A stretch of 64,000 bases of DNA from Brucella anthropi ATCC 49188 (GCF_000017405.1 NC_009667.1:1412001-1476000), one strand, 5' to 3'; shown: positions 10,010 through 19,935, counted from the stretch's first letter. Numbers and translations: made by a program. The notes: generated by a model not told the origin, from the sequence alone.

Positions 10010-10309
10010 ATGTCTCCATCGATCTCCATTACCTACTGCACCCAATGCAACTGGCTGCTGCGTGCTGCGTGGATGGCGCAGGAACTGTTACAGACTTTCG
10101 GGCAGGACTTAGGCGAAGTGGCGCTGCGTCCGGGGACCGGCGGGGTTTTTGAAATCCGTGTTCATATGCCGGACGGCAGTGAAGAACTCATCTGGGAGCG
10201 CAAGCGTGACGGCGGATTTCCGGAAGCCAAGGTGTTAAAGCAGCGCGTGCGCGATCTGGTCTGGCCGGAACGCGATCTCGGTCATTCGGACCGGCCAGCC
10301 AATACTTGA
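10010..10309 (+). CDS. SelW/SelT/SelH-family (Rdx) thioredoxin-like protein, Cys form
   Basis: This small 99-residue protein has the Rdx-family opening SISITYCTQCNWLLRA. Its CxxC replaces the CxxU of selenoprotein W, so no selenocysteine is needed. GGVFEIRV and the WERKRDGGFPEAKVLKQRVRD segment complete the family pattern. It is presumably a cytoplasmic redox or thiol protein; no bacterial substrate is established. The start is the ATG at 10010 (MSPS) or 10001. It sits closely downstream of the orphan gene. Confidence 0.85.
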   Translation: MSPSISITYCTQCNWLLRAAWMAQELLQTFGQDLGEVALRPGTGGVFEIRVHMPDGSEELIWERKRDGGFPEAKVLKQRVRDLVWPERDLGHSDRPANT

Positions 10310-10436
10310 TGCTATCGGCCCTTTCGACAGGCTGAGAATGAGGGTCGAGTTGTGCGTTTCCTCGTCCTTCGAGACGGCGCTTCGCGCCTCCTCAGGATGA
10401 GGGAAATAACAGCGTCGCTATTCTGAGCCGAAGAAA
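10310..10436. repeat. Rhizobiales-type intergenic repeat (CCTCAGGATGAGG type)
   Basis: The spacer carries TCCTTCGAGACGGCGCTTCG, then CGCCTCCTCAGGATGAGG, a motif I recall as widely dispersed in Rhizobiales genomes, plus a partial second copy (TTTCGACAGGCTGAGAATGA). I see only this one locus in the window. Confidence 0.55.
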
Positions 10437-11666
10437 TTAGTCCTCATCCACCACGCGCAGGCGCATTTGAGTGGGAGTGTTTTCCGTCTGTCTCGTTTGC
10501 GGGCGGGATGCCTCCTCTGCGGGTGCAGGGCCAAATTCCAGCGCTTCGATCTTCGCGCCGCGCCGGGTGACCTTGTTGGACGACACCAGAATATCGTCAA
10601 TATCCTTGTTGGCCTGCACAAAGTGCGTTTGCAGCTTCCGCACGCGCTCGTCCAAACGGCCCACATCTTCCATCAAGCGGATCACCTCGCCCTGAATCAC
10701 ATGCGCCTGCTCGCGCATGCGGGCATCCTTCAGGATCGCCTGAATGACCTGAATCGACAGCATCAGCAGCGACGGCGAGACAATGACGACCCGCGCCCGA
10801 TGCGCACGCTGGATCAGGGCCTCGAAGTGCTCGTGAATATCGGCGAAGATGGACTCCGACGGCACGAACAGAAAAGCCGTATCCTGTGTTTCGCCGGGGA
10901 TCAGATACTTGTCCGAGACATCCTTGATATGCACTTCCATGTCGCGGCGGAACTGGGCGACTGCTGCCTTGCGCGCCTCCGGCTGTTCCGTTTCGCGCAT
11001 CGAATTCCAGGCTTCGAGCGGGAATTTTGCGTCGATCACGAGCGAGGGCGCATTGTTCGGCATCCGTACAAGGCAGTCGGGGCGGGTGCTGTTGGAAAGC
11101 GTTGCCTGAAACTCGTAGGCCCCCTGTGGCAGGCCATCGGCAATGATCGCTTCCATGCGCGACTGGCCGAAAGCGCCGCGCGTCTGCTTGTTGGCGAGGA
11201 TCGCCTGCAATTGCACCACCTGTCCGGCGAGCGACTGGATATTGTTCTGCGCCGTGTCGATGACGGCGAGACGCTCCTGCAATTTGGCGAGATTTTCATG
11301 CGTCGAGCGGGTCTGTTCGGTCATGGTCTGGCCGATGCGATGCGTCATGCCGTCGAGCCTTTCGCGGATCGACTGGTTGAGTTCCGCCTGCCGTGAGCCG
11401 AATACCTCGGCCATGGTCTGCATCCGGCCCTGCATCTCGGCCTGTGCCTTCAGGATTTCCGCCATGCGATATTCCGCATCGCGGGCACGGTCTTCGGCCT
11501 GTGCTTCCGCAACCGCACGAAGCCGGGCGGAACGTGTCGCCGCGATCAGAAAAATGGCAAGACACAGCACCAGCACGACGATACCCGCCAGCAGGATACT
11601 CCCCAGCGTGAAGGATGTGGCACCGAGCTGCAGAATCGGCTCATTCAGGAGATTCTGGTTTTCCAT
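10437..11666 (-). CDS. rmuC: DNA recombination protein RmuC
   Basis: This 409-residue RmuC-family protein is thought to limit inversion-type recombination; it carries a predicted PD-(D/E)XK-like nuclease core. An N-terminal transmembrane helix (about residues 18-45) is followed by a long coiled coil (about 48-150, Ala/Glu/Gln-rich) and the RmuC domain with PDCLVRMP, VIDAKFPLEAW and DTAFLFVPSE. It starts at the ATG at 11666; the Shine-Dalgarno is weak. It is transcribed leftwards, divergent from def. Confidence 0.93.
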   Translation of the reverse strand: MENQNLLNEPILQLGATSFTLGSILLAGIVVLVLCLAIFLIAATRSARLRAVAEAQAEDRARDAEYRMAEILKAQAEMQGRMQTMAEVFGSRQAELNQSIRERLDGMTHRIGQTMTEQTRSTHENLAKLQERLAVIDTAQNNIQSLAGQVVQLQAILANKQTRGAFGQSRMEAIIADGLPQGAYEFQATLSNSTRPDCLVRMPNNAPSLVIDAKFPLEAWNSMRETEQPEARKAAVAQFRRDMEVHIKDVSDKYLIPGETQDTAFLFVPSESIFADIHEHFEALIQRAHRARVVIVSPSLLMLSIQVIQAILKDARMREQAHVIQGEVIRLMEDVGRLDERVRKLQTHFVQANKDIDDILVSSNKVTRRGAKIEALEFGPAPAEEASRPQTRQTENTPTQMRLRVVDED

Positions 11667-11768
11667 GAAGAGAGCTTAGCTGATTCGTATCGTCTTGATG
11701 AGATCAAAACGAGAACATTTTGCAAAGTGTAATTGACGATTCTCGCGTGAGCCATTACGTGAAAGCCC

Positions 11769-12296
11769 ATGTCTGTAAAACCGCTTGTCATCCTTCCCGA
11801 TCCCGTCCTGCGCCAGGTTTCCAAGCCTGTGGAGCGCTTTGACGACCAGCTGCGCAAATTTGCCGGCGACATGTTCGACACCATGTATGATGCGCCGGGC
11901 ATTGGCCTCGCCGCCATTCAGGTAGGCGAACCGATCCGCATGCTCGTCATCGACCTTGCCAAGGAAGATGAACCGAAAGCGCCGCATGTCTTCATCAATC
12001 CCGAGATTGTCGGCGTGACGGATGAAGTCAGCACCTATGAGGAAGGCTGTCTTTCGATCCCGGATTATTATGCCGAAGTGGAACGGCCAGCCGCCATCAA
12101 GGTCAATTACTTCGATGCAGATGGCAAACAGCATCTGATCGAAGCCGACGGGCTGATGGCTACCTGCCTGCAGCATGAGATCGATCATCTGAACGGCGTG
12201 CTCTTCATCGATCATATTTCCAAGCTGAAGCGCGATATGGTCATCAAGAAGTTCAAGAAGCTCGCCAGCCAGCGCGCGCCCGGGAAAGTGCTTTAA
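11769..12296 (+). CDS. def: Peptide deformylase
   Basis: This metalloenzyme removes the formyl group from nascent polypeptides. The 175-residue protein contains all three motifs: [17 protein letters not shown] with the metal-binding Cys, and QHEIDHLNG with the two His ligands and catalytic Glu. Its stop codon overlaps the fmt ATG by one base (TAATG), so the two genes are translationally coupled. It opens the def-fmt-truA operon. Confidence 0.98.
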   Translation: MSVKPLVILPDPVLRQVSKPVERFDDQLRKFAGDMFDTMYDAPGIGLAAIQVGEPIRMLVIDLAKEDEPKAPHVFINPEIVGVTDEVSTYEEGCLSIPDYYAEVERPAAIKVNYFDADGKQHLIEADGLMATCLQHEIDHLNGVLFIDHISKLKRDMVIKKFKKLASQRAPGKVL

Positions 12297-13216
12297 TGCG
12301 TGTCGTTTTCATGGGGACGCCGGAATTTTCCGTGCCGATCCTCACCGCCATCATCGGTCACGGTTATGAGGTTGTTGCGGCCTATACGCAGCCGCCGCGC
12401 CCGGCGGGCCGTCGCGGGCTGGAGCTGACCAAGTCACCGGTGCATGAAAAGGCCGAACAGTTCGGCATTCCGGTGTTCACGCCGAAGAGCCTCAAGGGTG
12501 CGGAAGAGCAGGACGTTTTCGCAAGCCTCGAAGCCGATGTTGCGATTGTCGTGGCTTATGGCCTGCTGCTGCCGCAAGCCATTCTGGATGCACCGCGCCT
12601 CGGTTGCTATAACGGCCATGCCTCGCTGCTGCCGCGCTGGCGCGGCGCGGCTCCGATCCAGCGTGCCATCATGGCAGGCGATAGCGAAACCGGCATGATG
12701 ATCATGAAGATGGATGCCGGGCTCGATACCGGTCCCGTTGCCATGGCCGAAAAGGTTGCGATCACGCCGGACATGACGGCAGGCGAACTGCATGACCGTC
12801 TGAGTATGATCGGCGCCGACCTGATGATCCGTGCGCTGGGCGCGCTTGAGCGTGAAAGCCTTGCCTTGCAGCCGCAGGCGGAAGAAGGCGTCACCTATGC
12901 CGCCAAGATCGACAAGGCCGAGGCGCGCATCGACTGGTCGAAGCCGGCACAGGACGTGCACAATACCATTCGCGGTCTGTCGCCCTTTCCGGGGGCATGG
13001 TGCGAGATGGAAATCAATGGCGCTGTCGAACGTGTGAAGCTTCAGCGCTCGGCGCTGGGTGAGGGGTCCGGTGAACCGGGCACGGTGCTGGACGATCGCC
13101 TGACGGTTGCCTGCGGGGAAGGGGCCGTGCGGCTCGTTACGTTGCAGCGTTCCGGCGGCAAGCCATTGCCCGCGCAAGAATTTCTGCGTGGCGCACAGGT
13201 TTCGAAGGTTCTGTAA
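12296..13216 (+). CDS. fmt: Methionyl-tRNA formyltransferase
   Basis: This 306-residue enzyme formylates initiator Met-tRNA using 10-formyl-THF. The N-terminal Rossmann-like domain shows MGTPEFSVP and the formyl-transfer signature [18 protein letters not shown]. The C-terminal OB-fold tRNA-binding domain carries the FPGAWCEM segment. Length is typical. It is coupled to def upstream by overlap and to truA downstream (3 bases apart). Confidence 0.98.
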   Translation: MRVVFMGTPEFSVPILTAIIGHGYEVVAAYTQPPRPAGRRGLELTKSPVHEKAEQFGIPVFTPKSLKGAEEQDVFASLEADVAIVVAYGLLLPQAILDAPRLGCYNGHASLLPRWRGAAPIQRAIMAGDSETGMMIMKMDAGLDTGPVAMAEKVAITPDMTAGELHDRLSMIGADLMIRALGALERESLALQPQAEEGVTYAAKIDKAEARIDWSKPAQDVHNTIRGLSPFPGAWCEMEINGAVERVKLQRSALGEGSGEPGTVLDDRLTVACGEGAVRLVTLQRSGGKPLPAQEFLRGAQVSKVL

Positions 13217-13219
13217 GCG

Positions 13220-13975
13220 GTGCCGCGCTACAAGCTCACTGTCGAATATGACGGCACGCCCTATGTTGGCTGGCAGCGGCAGGAAAACGGCCATGCGGTA
13301 CAGAATGCCATCGAACTGGCATTCAAGAAGTTCTGCGGCGAAGATTTGACGCTGAGTGCGGCTGGCCGCACCGATGCAGGCGTGCATGCAACCGCGCAGG
13401 TCGTGCATGTCGATCTCACCAAGGATTGGGGTGCAGGCAAGGTGCGCGATGCGGTCAATGCGCACCTCGTCATGGCGGATGAGCGCGTCAGCATCTTGAA
13501 TGTCGAGAGGACGACGGACACATTCGATGCGCGTTTTTCAGCGCGTGCCCGGCATTATCTCTATCGTATCCATAATCGCCGTGCGCCTCTGGCGGTTGAT
13601 TATCAGCGCGCATGGTGGGTGCAGAAGCGACTTGATGCTGAAGCGATGCACGAAGCAGCAAAGCGGCTCCTGGGCGAGCACGACTTCACGACGTTTCGCG
13701 CCACGCAATGCCAGGCCAAGAGCCCGGTCAAGACGCTCGACCGGCTCGATGTCATCCGCAACGGCGATTACGTGGAAATGCGCGTTTCTGCGCGGTCCTT
13801 CCTGCACAATCAGGTCAGGTCCTTCGCAGGCAGCCTGATGGAAGTGGGTGTTGGCCGCTGGACGGCGGATGATCTGCAAGCGGCTTTGGAAGCCAAAGAT
13901 CGCAAGGCCTGCGGGCAGGTTGCCCCGCCCTATGGGCTTTATCTGATTGGTGTGGACTACGCCTTTCCGTACTGA
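13220..13975 (+). CDS. truA: tRNA pseudouridine(38-40) synthase TruA
   Basis: This 251-residue enzyme isomerises uridines 38-40 in the anticodon arm. It contains the catalytic Asp motif GRTDAGVHA (about residues 49-57) and the downstream [15 protein letters not shown] signature. Translation appears to start at the GTG at 13220, three bases after the fmt stop, since the conserved [11 protein letters not shown] begins there. It is the last gene of the def-fmt-truA operon. Confidence 0.97.
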   Translation: MPRYKLTVEYDGTPYVGWQRQENGHAVQNAIELAFKKFCGEDLTLSAAGRTDAGVHATAQVVHVDLTKDWGAGKVRDAVNAHLVMADERVSILNVERTTDTFDARFSARARHYLYRIHNRRAPLAVDYQRAWWVQKRLDAEAMHEAAKRLLGEHDFTTFRATQCQAKSPVKTLDRLDVIRNGDYVEMRVSARSFLHNQVRSFAGSLMEVGVGRWTADDLQAALEAKDRKACGQVAPPYGLYLIGVDYAFPY

Positions 13976-13990
13976 GACCCGAAGCGCGCT

Positions 13991-14965
13991 CTAGGGAATC
14001 AAGAGCAAACTTCCGGATGATTTTCCCGTCTCCAGCGCACGATGGGCCTGTGCTGCCTCGCTCAGCGGATAGGTTGCCCCAATCGTTCCAGTCAGTCCCT
14101 TTTCCATGATGTCGAAAAGCTTGGAGGCGGAGTTTCGGTAGTTATCCAGATCGTTGATGTAAGCGATCACGCTTGGCCGGACGAAAGAAAGATCTGCTTG
14201 ATTGCCGAGTGCATCAATGACGGTCTGGGAGATTTTTCCACCGGCCTGACCGATGCTCGCCAGAGTTCCAAACGGGCGCACGCATTGTGCCGTTTTGGCC
14301 AGAGTTTCACCGCCGATCCCGTCATAGGCGACGTGAACGCCCTGTCCATCCGTGAGACGCCGGGTGGCTGTGACGAAATCGCAATCGCGTCCAACGAGCA
14401 CATGATCGGCGCCATTTTTGCGCGCCATTTCGGCTTTGTCTTCCGAGCTGACGGTTCCGATCACTGTTGCTCCAAGAGCCTTGCCCCAGCGAGTCAGCAA
14501 AGTGCCCAGTCCGCCTGCGGCTGCATGCACCAGCATGATTGTATCCGAGCCAACGGGAAATGTATCGGTCAGAAGCATGTGGGTGGTAAGACCGCGCAGC
14601 ATGGTCGCTGCTGCCGACTGCGAGGAAATTGTGCCGGGCAGTAGCAGCGCCCTTTGGGCCGGTAGAAGCCGGGTTGAAGCATATGCCCCCACTGGCAGGC
14701 CCGCATAGGCAACCCTGTCGCCTGGCTTGAGGTCGGTTACATCCGATCCGACAGCTTCCACCACGCCTGCACCTTCGACGCCGAGCACTGCCGGAAAGGA
14801 CGGCAGCGGATAGAGGCCGGTCCGATGATATATGTCGACAAAGTTCACGCCGATTGCCTCGTGGCGAAGACGTATCTCGCCCGCACCGGGGCTTCGGGGT
14901 GTCTGCGGGACTGTCTGAAGCAGCCCTGCTTCACCTGTTTCGTTCAGAATGATCTCGTAGTCCAT
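13991..14965 (-). CDS. NADPH:quinone oxidoreductase (zeta-crystallin type MDR)
   Basis: This 324-residue zinc-free medium-chain reductase of the quinone oxidoreductase class shows VNFVDIYHRTGLYP, LGVEGAGVVEAVG and the nucleotide-binding motif HAAAGGLGTLL. The zinc-binding Cys residues of alcohol dehydrogenases are absent. It probably reduces quinones or related electrophiles. It is divergent from, and probably controlled by, the adjacent LysR regulator. The stop TAG lies in CTAGAGCGCGC, which looks like the edge of a dispersed repeat. Confidence 0.88.
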   Translation of the reverse strand: MDYEIILNETGEAGLLQTVPQTPRSPGAGEIRLRHEAIGVNFVDIYHRTGLYPLPSFPAVLGVEGAGVVEAVGSDVTDLKPGDRVAYAGLPVGAYASTRLLPAQRALLLPGTISSQSAAATMLRGLTTHMLLTDTFPVGSDTIMLVHAAAGGLGTLLTRWGKALGATVIGTVSSEDKAEMARKNGADHVLVGRDCDFVTATRRLTDGQGVHVAYDGIGGETLAKTAQCVRPFGTLASIGQAGGKISQTVIDALGNQADLSFVRPSVIAYINDLDNYRNSASKLFDIMEKGLTGTIGATYPLSEAAQAHRALETGKSSGSLLLIP

Positions 14966-15059
14966 CAGTCAGCCTCCGTTGCAATCCGTGGCAGTATCGT
15001 GGATAGAGAAACGGGAAAAAATTGCCGATTTTATCGCAGCGTATGGGAAAAATTTCACA

Positions 15060-15920
15060 ATGGTGAATTGGGAAAGCGTGCGTTACTTTGTGGCTTTGGC
15101 CGATACGGGGACTCTGTCCGGTGCCGCCCGATTGCTCAATGTAGAACATGCGACGATTGCGCGACGTGTGGCAGCTCTGGAATCCGAAACCGGTTTGAAA
15201 CTGGTTGATCGTCGGGGGCGACGTTTTCTGCTGACGGAAGACGGCGAGCGGATTGCGGCGATTGCCCGCAAGATGCAGGACGAGGCACAAGCCATCAGCC
15301 GTTTCGGCGCAGTTCGGGATACGGGCATAAGCGCTACCATCACGCTCACCGCGCCGCCGTCCTATGCGGTTGCAAGACTGGCGAAGCCGCTCGCTGCCGT
15401 GTCAGAACAATATCCGGGTATCCATATGCGTGTGATGGGAGAAGCACGCTTCAGTTCACTGAACCGTCGGGAGGCGGATATAGCTATTCGCCTGACGCGC
15501 CCGACAACCGGCGATCTCACCATTCGCAGGCTGGGCGAGGAAGCTTTCCGCCCTTATGCGAGCCGGGATTATCTGGCGCGAACTCCTCCTGAAGAATGGC
15601 AGTTCATTGCTTATGATGAAAGTCTGGAAGACGCTCCGCAGCAGGCCCATTTGCTTGCTTTGGCTGGTGCCCGGCCAATCGCCCTGCGCGCCAATACGCT
15701 GGAGATGCAGCTCGCTCTTGTAAGCGAGAATGCGGGCATAGCCATGTTGCCTGATTTCATGGCTGAGACGCAGGAGCAGCTGGTGCCAGCGCTGCCGGAT
15801 CATGCCCCCCTCACACGCGAGGTGTGGATGGTCGTTCATTCCGATATGAAGACGGTTCCGGCTCTCCGTGCCGTCATGGCCGAGATCGCCAGCGCCCTCA
15901 ATCATCCCGTGCCGATATAA
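15060..15920 (+). CDS. LysR-family transcriptional regulator
   Basis: This 286-residue regulator has an N-terminal winged HTH (GTLSGAARLLNVEHATIARRVAALE, split here as GTLSGAARLLN and VEHATIARRV) at about residues 17-40 and a C-terminal periplasmic-binding-like effector domain. The start is the ATG at 15060, which gives the standard N-terminus WESVRYFVALADTG. It is divergent from the quinone oxidoreductase, with a 94-bp shared promoter region, so that gene is its likely target. The effector is unknown. Confidence 0.92.
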   Translation: MVNWESVRYFVALADTGTLSGAARLLNVEHATIARRVAALESETGLKLVDRRGRRFLLTEDGERIAAIARKMQDEAQAISRFGAVRDTGISATITLTAPPSYAVARLAKPLAAVSEQYPGIHMRVMGEARFSSLNRREADIAIRLTRPTTGDLTIRRLGEEAFRPYASRDYLARTPPEEWQFIAYDESLEDAPQQAHLLALAGARPIALRANTLEMQLALVSENAGIAMLPDFMAETQEQLVPALPDHAPLTREVWMVVHSDMKTVPALRAVMAEIASALNHPVPI

Positions 15921-15931
15921 TGGCTTTCGCT

Positions 15932-16537
15932 TTAATAGGCGTGCGGATCAAAGCCGATCCCGAGCAGTTGCTGCAGCAGGACGGTCAGGAACAGTGAGCC
16001 AAAGACGATGCAGGCGAAGAACGGTGCCGCATAGGCATGTGGGCGCTGCAGCGCGACAAAAGTCAGCCGGTAGCTCAGCACAATGGATGCGCCGAACATG
16101 ATGAAGGCGAACAGGGTCGCGATGTCGAATCGTCCGGGAAAGAAGAGCTGTAGCAGTGTAATGGGCGCGAAGACCCACGAAAGCAGTGCGCTGCCCCAGT
16201 TGGTGGCAATCACGAAGGCCGCATAACGCTTGGCAATGCCGATCCGCTTGGCGATAAGGCCGATGATGACGAGCGGAATAATCCAGGCCGCTATGTCCAC
16301 GAAGGCTGCGCGCGTGACAATGGCAAAGCGCAAGCCTGCCTCCTCGCGACCTGCCGTCAGATCCGCGGCATAAGCGACCCAGCTTGCGAAGAGCGGCGGC
16401 AGTGCAATCGCTATCGCAAAGAAGGACGACCAGAAGCCCTCGGCGGAAATGTCGAGATAGCCCAGTCCTTCCTTGCGCCCGAGCATCATTTTCCAGACGC
16501 CCCAGAAATATCTGAAAATATCGTCCAGGCTTGGCAT
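15932..16537 (-). CDS. Hypothetical integral membrane protein
   Basis: This 201-residue protein has about five hydrophobic segments (roughly residues 38-58, 82-102, 108-125, 138-160 and 168-195). The first 30 residues are cytoplasmic, with MPSLDDIFRYFWGVW resembling the opening of small alphaproteobacterial membrane proteins of the YIP1-like type. I do not recognise a named family with confidence. GGGAAT precedes the ATG. It lies between the LysR gene (converging) and dapE on the same strand. Confidence 0.75.
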   Translation of the reverse strand: MPSLDDIFRYFWGVWKMMLGRKEGLGYLDISAEGFWSSFFAIAIALPPLFASWVAYAADLTAGREEAGLRFAIVTRAAFVDIAAWIIPLVIIGLIAKRIGIAKRYAAFVIATNWGSALLSWVFAPITLLQLFFPGRFDIATLFAFIMFGASIVLSYRLTFVALQRPHAYAAPFFACIVFGSLFLTVLLQQLLGIGFDPHAY

Positions 16538-16599
16538 GAGATTCCCAATTTTTCGCGTAATCCCGGCGGAACAGTCATGCGACTTTCCGGGACTATGCG

Positions 16600-17787
16600 T
16601 TACCCAAAGAAATCGGCGATGAAGCGTTCATAAATCTGTGTCAGGCCTTCGAGGTCGGCAAGGGCTACGCGCTCGTCAACCATATGCATGGTCTGTCCGA
16701 CAAGGCCGAACTCGACCACCGGACAGTAATCCTTGATGAAACGGGCATCGGACGTGCCGCCTGATGTCGACAGTTCCGGGCGTTTGCCCGTTACGGCCTC
16801 GACGGAATCTGTCAGTGTGCCGATCAGCTTTTCGTCACGGGTCAGGAACACATGGCTCGGATGCTCGCGCCAGGTGAGTTCGTATTTGATCGGTGTTTCG
16901 CGACCCGGCCGCAAGCGATTGTCGCGGGCGGCTTTTTCGAGGCGCGCGATGATTTCGGCCTGCAAGGTCTCTGCCGTCCAGGTGTCGTTGAAGCGGATGT
17001 TGAACGAGGCCGTTGCCTTGTTCGCAATGACATTGGTGGCCTTGTTGCCGACGTCGATGCTGGTTACTTCCAGATTGCTGGCCTGAAAATTGGCTGTCCC
17101 TTGGTCGAAAGCCGGATAAAGCAGGCTGTCGACCAGCGTGGTAATGCCGCGTACCGGGTTTTCGGCCAGATGCGGATAGGCGGCATGGCCCTGCACGCCA
17201 TGGACGGTGATCGTGCCGGACAGTGAGCCGCGTCGTCCGATCTTGATCGCATCGCCGAGCGCATTCGGGTTGCTTGGCTCTCCGACGATGGATGCATCCC
17301 AGCTTTCGCCGCGCTGCTTCGCCCAGTCGAGAAGCTTGACCGTGCCATTGATGGCCGGGCCTTCCTCGTCGCCGGTGATGAGGAACGAAACGCTGCCCTT
17401 GATGCTGCCGTGCTTTTCGATGTGACGGGCAACTGCGGCCACGAAACAGGCAACACCGCCCTTCATGTCAACCGCACCGCGACCGTACATCACGCCGTCT
17501 TCAATAGCGGCAGAAAAGGGCGGGTGTTTCCAGTCGCCCTCATTGCCGGGAGGCACGACATCGGTATGTCCCGCAAACATCAGATGCGGGCCATTGCCCG
17601 ACTTGCGTGCATAAAGGTTTTCGATGTCGGGCGTGTCTTCATCGTGGAAGACAGGTCGTTCCACCGAAAACCCCATCGGCTTCAACATCGCTTCCAGCGC
17701 CGTCAGCGCACCGCCCTCGGCAGGCGTTACGGATGCACAACGGATGAGGGCGGCAAGGTTATCGGCGGGATTGACGGCTAAGCTCAT
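16600..17787 (-). CDS. dapE: Succinyl-diaminopimelate desuccinylase
   Basis: DapE hydrolyses N-succinyl-LL-diaminopimelate to LL-DAP for lysine and peptidoglycan synthesis. The 395-residue M20 metallopeptidase shows metal-site motifs [19 protein letters not shown] and TGDEEGPA, and a central dimerisation domain. Start MSLAVNPAD at 17787 is chosen because upstream in-frame codons run into dispersed repeats. dapD, another enzyme of the same pathway, is 2.6 kb away on the same strand. Confidence 0.97.
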   Translation of the reverse strand: MSLAVNPADNLAALIRCASVTPAEGGALTALEAMLKPMGFSVERPVFHDEDTPDIENLYARKSGNGPHLMFAGHTDVVPPGNEGDWKHPPFSAAIEDGVMYGRGAVDMKGGVACFVAAVARHIEKHGSIKGSVSFLITGDEEGPAINGTVKLLDWAKQRGESWDASIVGEPSNPNALGDAIKIGRRGSLSGTITVHGVQGHAAYPHLAENPVRGITTLVDSLLYPAFDQGTANFQASNLEVTSIDVGNKATNVIANKATASFNIRFNDTWTAETLQAEIIARLEKAARDNRLRPGRETPIKYELTWREHPSHVFLTRDEKLIGTLTDSVEAVTGKRPELSTSGGTSDARFIKDYCPVVEFGLVGQTMHMVDERVALADLEGLTQIYERFIADFFG

Positions 17788-17834
17788 GAGATCGGGACTT
17801 TTTTGAAAAGGGAATCGTCTGACGGCGAGATTAT

Positions 17835-17938
17835 CGCGCATCCCGAAAAGTGCGAAGCGGTTTTCGGAATAAGATGCGCGTGAGAAACCAACTGCATCCC
17901 GAAAAGTGCAAAGCGTTTTCGGAACAGGATGCGCGTTG
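17835..17938. repeat. Two tandem REP-like palindromes upstream of dapE
   Basis: Units at 17835-17882 and 17891-17938 both run GCATCCCGAAAAGTGC ... TTTTCGGAA ... GATGCGCG. They are direct copies separated by 8 bases. They lie 50-150 bases upstream of dapE and may be in its leader. Confidence 0.85.
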
Positions 17939-18155
17939 AAAAAACAGGCCGGAAGCCGGCGGATGAAACAGCAATCCGATGGTTGCGCGCAGGCGGCATC
18001 GTTTCGCCTTTCACTTGTTTTTCTCAACCGGTTTCAATTTGGGAACGAAATTTCCTTGACCGGAGGGGTCCTGTCATCGTTAGTTAAAAATAAGTTGATA
18101 ACGAGACCCGCAAAGGGCCGCTCAACGGGGACTCTTTTTAAATGGGAAACTGCGC

Positions 18156-18740
18156 ATGCGTTTTGTCACTTCTGCGATAGCAGGCATGATGGTGCTCTTC
18201 GGGGCGACGACAATACCGGCCAAGGCCGCGCAATGGAGTGAAGCAGGCGGGCTTACAAGCATTCCTTACGGACACAAGGAGTACTGCGATCGTAACAAGC
18301 GCGATTGCGGTGCGCATCGCGTATTGCCGCCGATGAAGATGACCCCGCAGCGCGCGAAGCTGCTGCAATCGGTCAGCAGCTCCGTCAATCGCCGCATCAA
18401 ACCGGTCTCCGATCAGGATAATTATGGCAAGCGCGATTACTGGACCATTCCGGTCAACGGCAAGGGCGATTGCGAAGACTATGTCCTGATGAAGCGGGCC
18501 CAGCTGATGGCGCGGGGTATCAGCCCGTCACAGCTTCTCATTACTATGGTACAGGGCAGCGAGCCGCATGTCGTCCTGACCGCCCGCACAGATCATGGCG
18601 ACTATATCCTCGACAATCTGCGCGACGAGGTGTTGCCGGTCGAGAAAACTTCGTACCGCTATATCAAGATGCAGTCGCCTGCCAATTCCGGTCAGTGGGT
18701 TTCCATTGCCGGGCGTTCGGTCGCTGTTGCAAACAACTGA
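18156..18740 (+). CDS. Secreted bacterial transglutaminase-like cysteine peptidase (BTLCP)
   Basis: This 194-residue protein has a signal peptide (about residues 1-24, ending AKA-AQ). The predicted papain-like triad is visible: Cys106 in GKGDCEDYV, His138 in SEPHVVL and Asp153 in YILDN. The family (BTLCP, pfam06035) is common in Proteobacteria; members near large adhesins act like LapG, but this copy has no adhesin neighbour, so its substrate is unknown. A terminator follows. Confidence 0.9.
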   Translation: MRFVTSAIAGMMVLFGATTIPAKAAQWSEAGGLTSIPYGHKEYCDRNKRDCGAHRVLPPMKMTPQRAKLLQSVSSSVNRRIKPVSDQDNYGKRDYWTIPVNGKGDCEDYVLMKRAQLMARGISPSQLLITMVQGSEPHVVLTARTDHGDYILDNLRDEVLPVEKTSYRYIKMQSPANSGQWVSIAGRSVAVANN

Positions 18741-18787
18741 TCGGGGTTACAGCGTTCAATCAAGAGCTGGTCCAATTGAATGTCATC

Positions 18788-18816
18788 AAGCCGCATTTCG
18801 ATGCGGCTTTTCTTTT
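18788..18816 (+). terminator. Terminator of the BTLCP gene
   Basis: AAGCCGCAT-TTCG-ATGCGGCTT followed by TTCTTTT. Confidence 0.88.
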
Positions 18817-19200
18817 GAGTATGGGCTGATTTGACTGGCTGAACGATGCCAGCCGCAAATCAGGGTGTCATTTCGACGAAGCTTGCGTCGTTTGCAAAGG
18901 ACCGATTTCGCGAAAAATCGCATCATTGTTCACTCTCATTGGACAATATATTGGGACAGACTGTTCGCTCTTTTTGAACAAAAGACACTTTGTAACAGTC
19001 GTGTGATTGCTGGTATATCAATTAAATATTTGATTTTGTTATTATTTTATAATTTCAATTATCGTCCTCCAAGAAAATGGCCGCACAAATGTGTGATAAA
19101 GAAAACATTTTCGTGACTGGAACTTTTGCCCACTGTCACCCATTTCAGCTGCATCGGAACGACGAACAAACGCCGCTCCACTTTCCAAGGAGATAGGAAA
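18817..19200. other. AT-rich spacer without a gene
   Basis: I see no coding frame of quality here. From about 18950 the sequence becomes strongly AT-rich and ends in CCAAGGAGATAGGAAA directly before the first DUF680 gene. It probably holds that gene's promoter and a long leader. Confidence 0.5.
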
Positions 19201-19437
19201 ATGAAGAAGATTGTTCTTGCTGCCGCTGCTCTTGCTCTTACCGCTGGTGCCGCTTTTGCAGAAAACCCACATGTCGGCGAACCTGCCGATCTCTATGCAA
19301 ATGACCGTACGCCGGTTGCAACGCAGAGCCAGAAGCTCGACTACACGGCTCCTGCCTCGATCAACAAGGCAACGGTTTATCAGGATGGTTCGGCTCACCG
19401 CTTCGGTGACGCATCGCCTTCCTCTTACCAGAACTAA
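19201..19437 (+). CDS. DUF680 family secreted small protein, copy 1
   Basis: This 78-residue precursor has a clear signal peptide (MKKIVLAAAALALTAGAAFA, cleavage before ENPHVG). The mature 58 residues end in DGSAHRFGDASPSSYQN, shared exactly with copy 2. The family (DUF680) is restricted to Rhizobiales as far as I recall and has no known function. The start at 19201 has AAGGAGATAGGAAA upstream. It is followed by a hairpin terminator, so the two copies are probably separate transcripts or show differential processing. Confidence 0.88.
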   Translation: MKKIVLAAAALALTAGAAFAENPHVGEPADLYANDRTPVATQSQKLDYTAPASINKATVYQDGSAHRFGDASPSSYQN

Positions 19438-19456
19438 AAGTCCGCTCGGACTTTTG
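19436..19456 (+). terminator. Hairpin after DUF680 copy 1
   Basis: AAAAGTCCG-CT-CGGACTTTT lies at the stop codon and is followed by a second GC-rich hairpin (CCGGTCCAGACGGACCGG). Confidence 0.65.
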
Positions 19457-19674
19457 GCCTCTCCGGTCCAGACGGACCGGGCATGAATGAAATACCCACA
19501 TTGCATGTATTCCCGAAGGTGTCGGGGCATTTCCTCCCAGATGTGCCTGGCACCGTAGGGCGGGCCACGAAGGCCCAGCTAACCAAATGTCCCCTCTATG
19601 CCTGAGATGCAGTCTCAAGGTTCAGCCGGTTAAGCACCGATGCCGGGGACGCCATGGAGAAAAGGAATAAAGAA

Positions 19675-19935
19675 ATGAAGAAGTTTGCTCTCGCCGCTCT
19701 TGCTGTCGCTCTTAGCGCCGGTGCTGCCTATGCCGAAAACCCGTTCGTTGGCCAGCCGCCTGCAATGGCTGCTCAGGACAAGGCTTTCGTTCTTCCTGGC
19801 GAAACGCCGGTCGCTTCGACCCGCAGCAACATCGACTATACGGCTCCGGCTGCCATTCGTCAGTCTGCGCCAGTTAATCAGGACGGCTCGGCTCATCGCT
19901 TCGGCGACGCTTCCCCGTCCAGCTACCAGAACTAA
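19675..19935 (+). CDS. DUF680 family secreted small protein, copy 2
   Basis: This 86-residue precursor has a signal peptide MKKFALAALAVALSAGAAYA cut before ENPFVG. Compared with copy 1 it has a slightly longer middle, and it shares the ENPxVGxP start, the DYTAPA block and the identical C-terminal 17 residues. The start at 19675 is preceded by AAAGGA; an ATG seven codons upstream is less likely because it precedes the signal. This is a tandem duplication with divergence of the middle region. Role unknown. Confidence 0.88.
   Translation: MKKFALAALAVALSAGAAYAENPFVGQPPAMAAQDKAFVLPGETPVASTRSNIDYTAPAAIRQSAPVNQDGSAHRFGDASPSSYQN

Noticed and set aside
10010..10309. A selenoprotein (SelW) with UGA-encoded selenocysteine
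   Set aside because: The redox motif is CTQC, so both positions are Cys and no recoding is needed.
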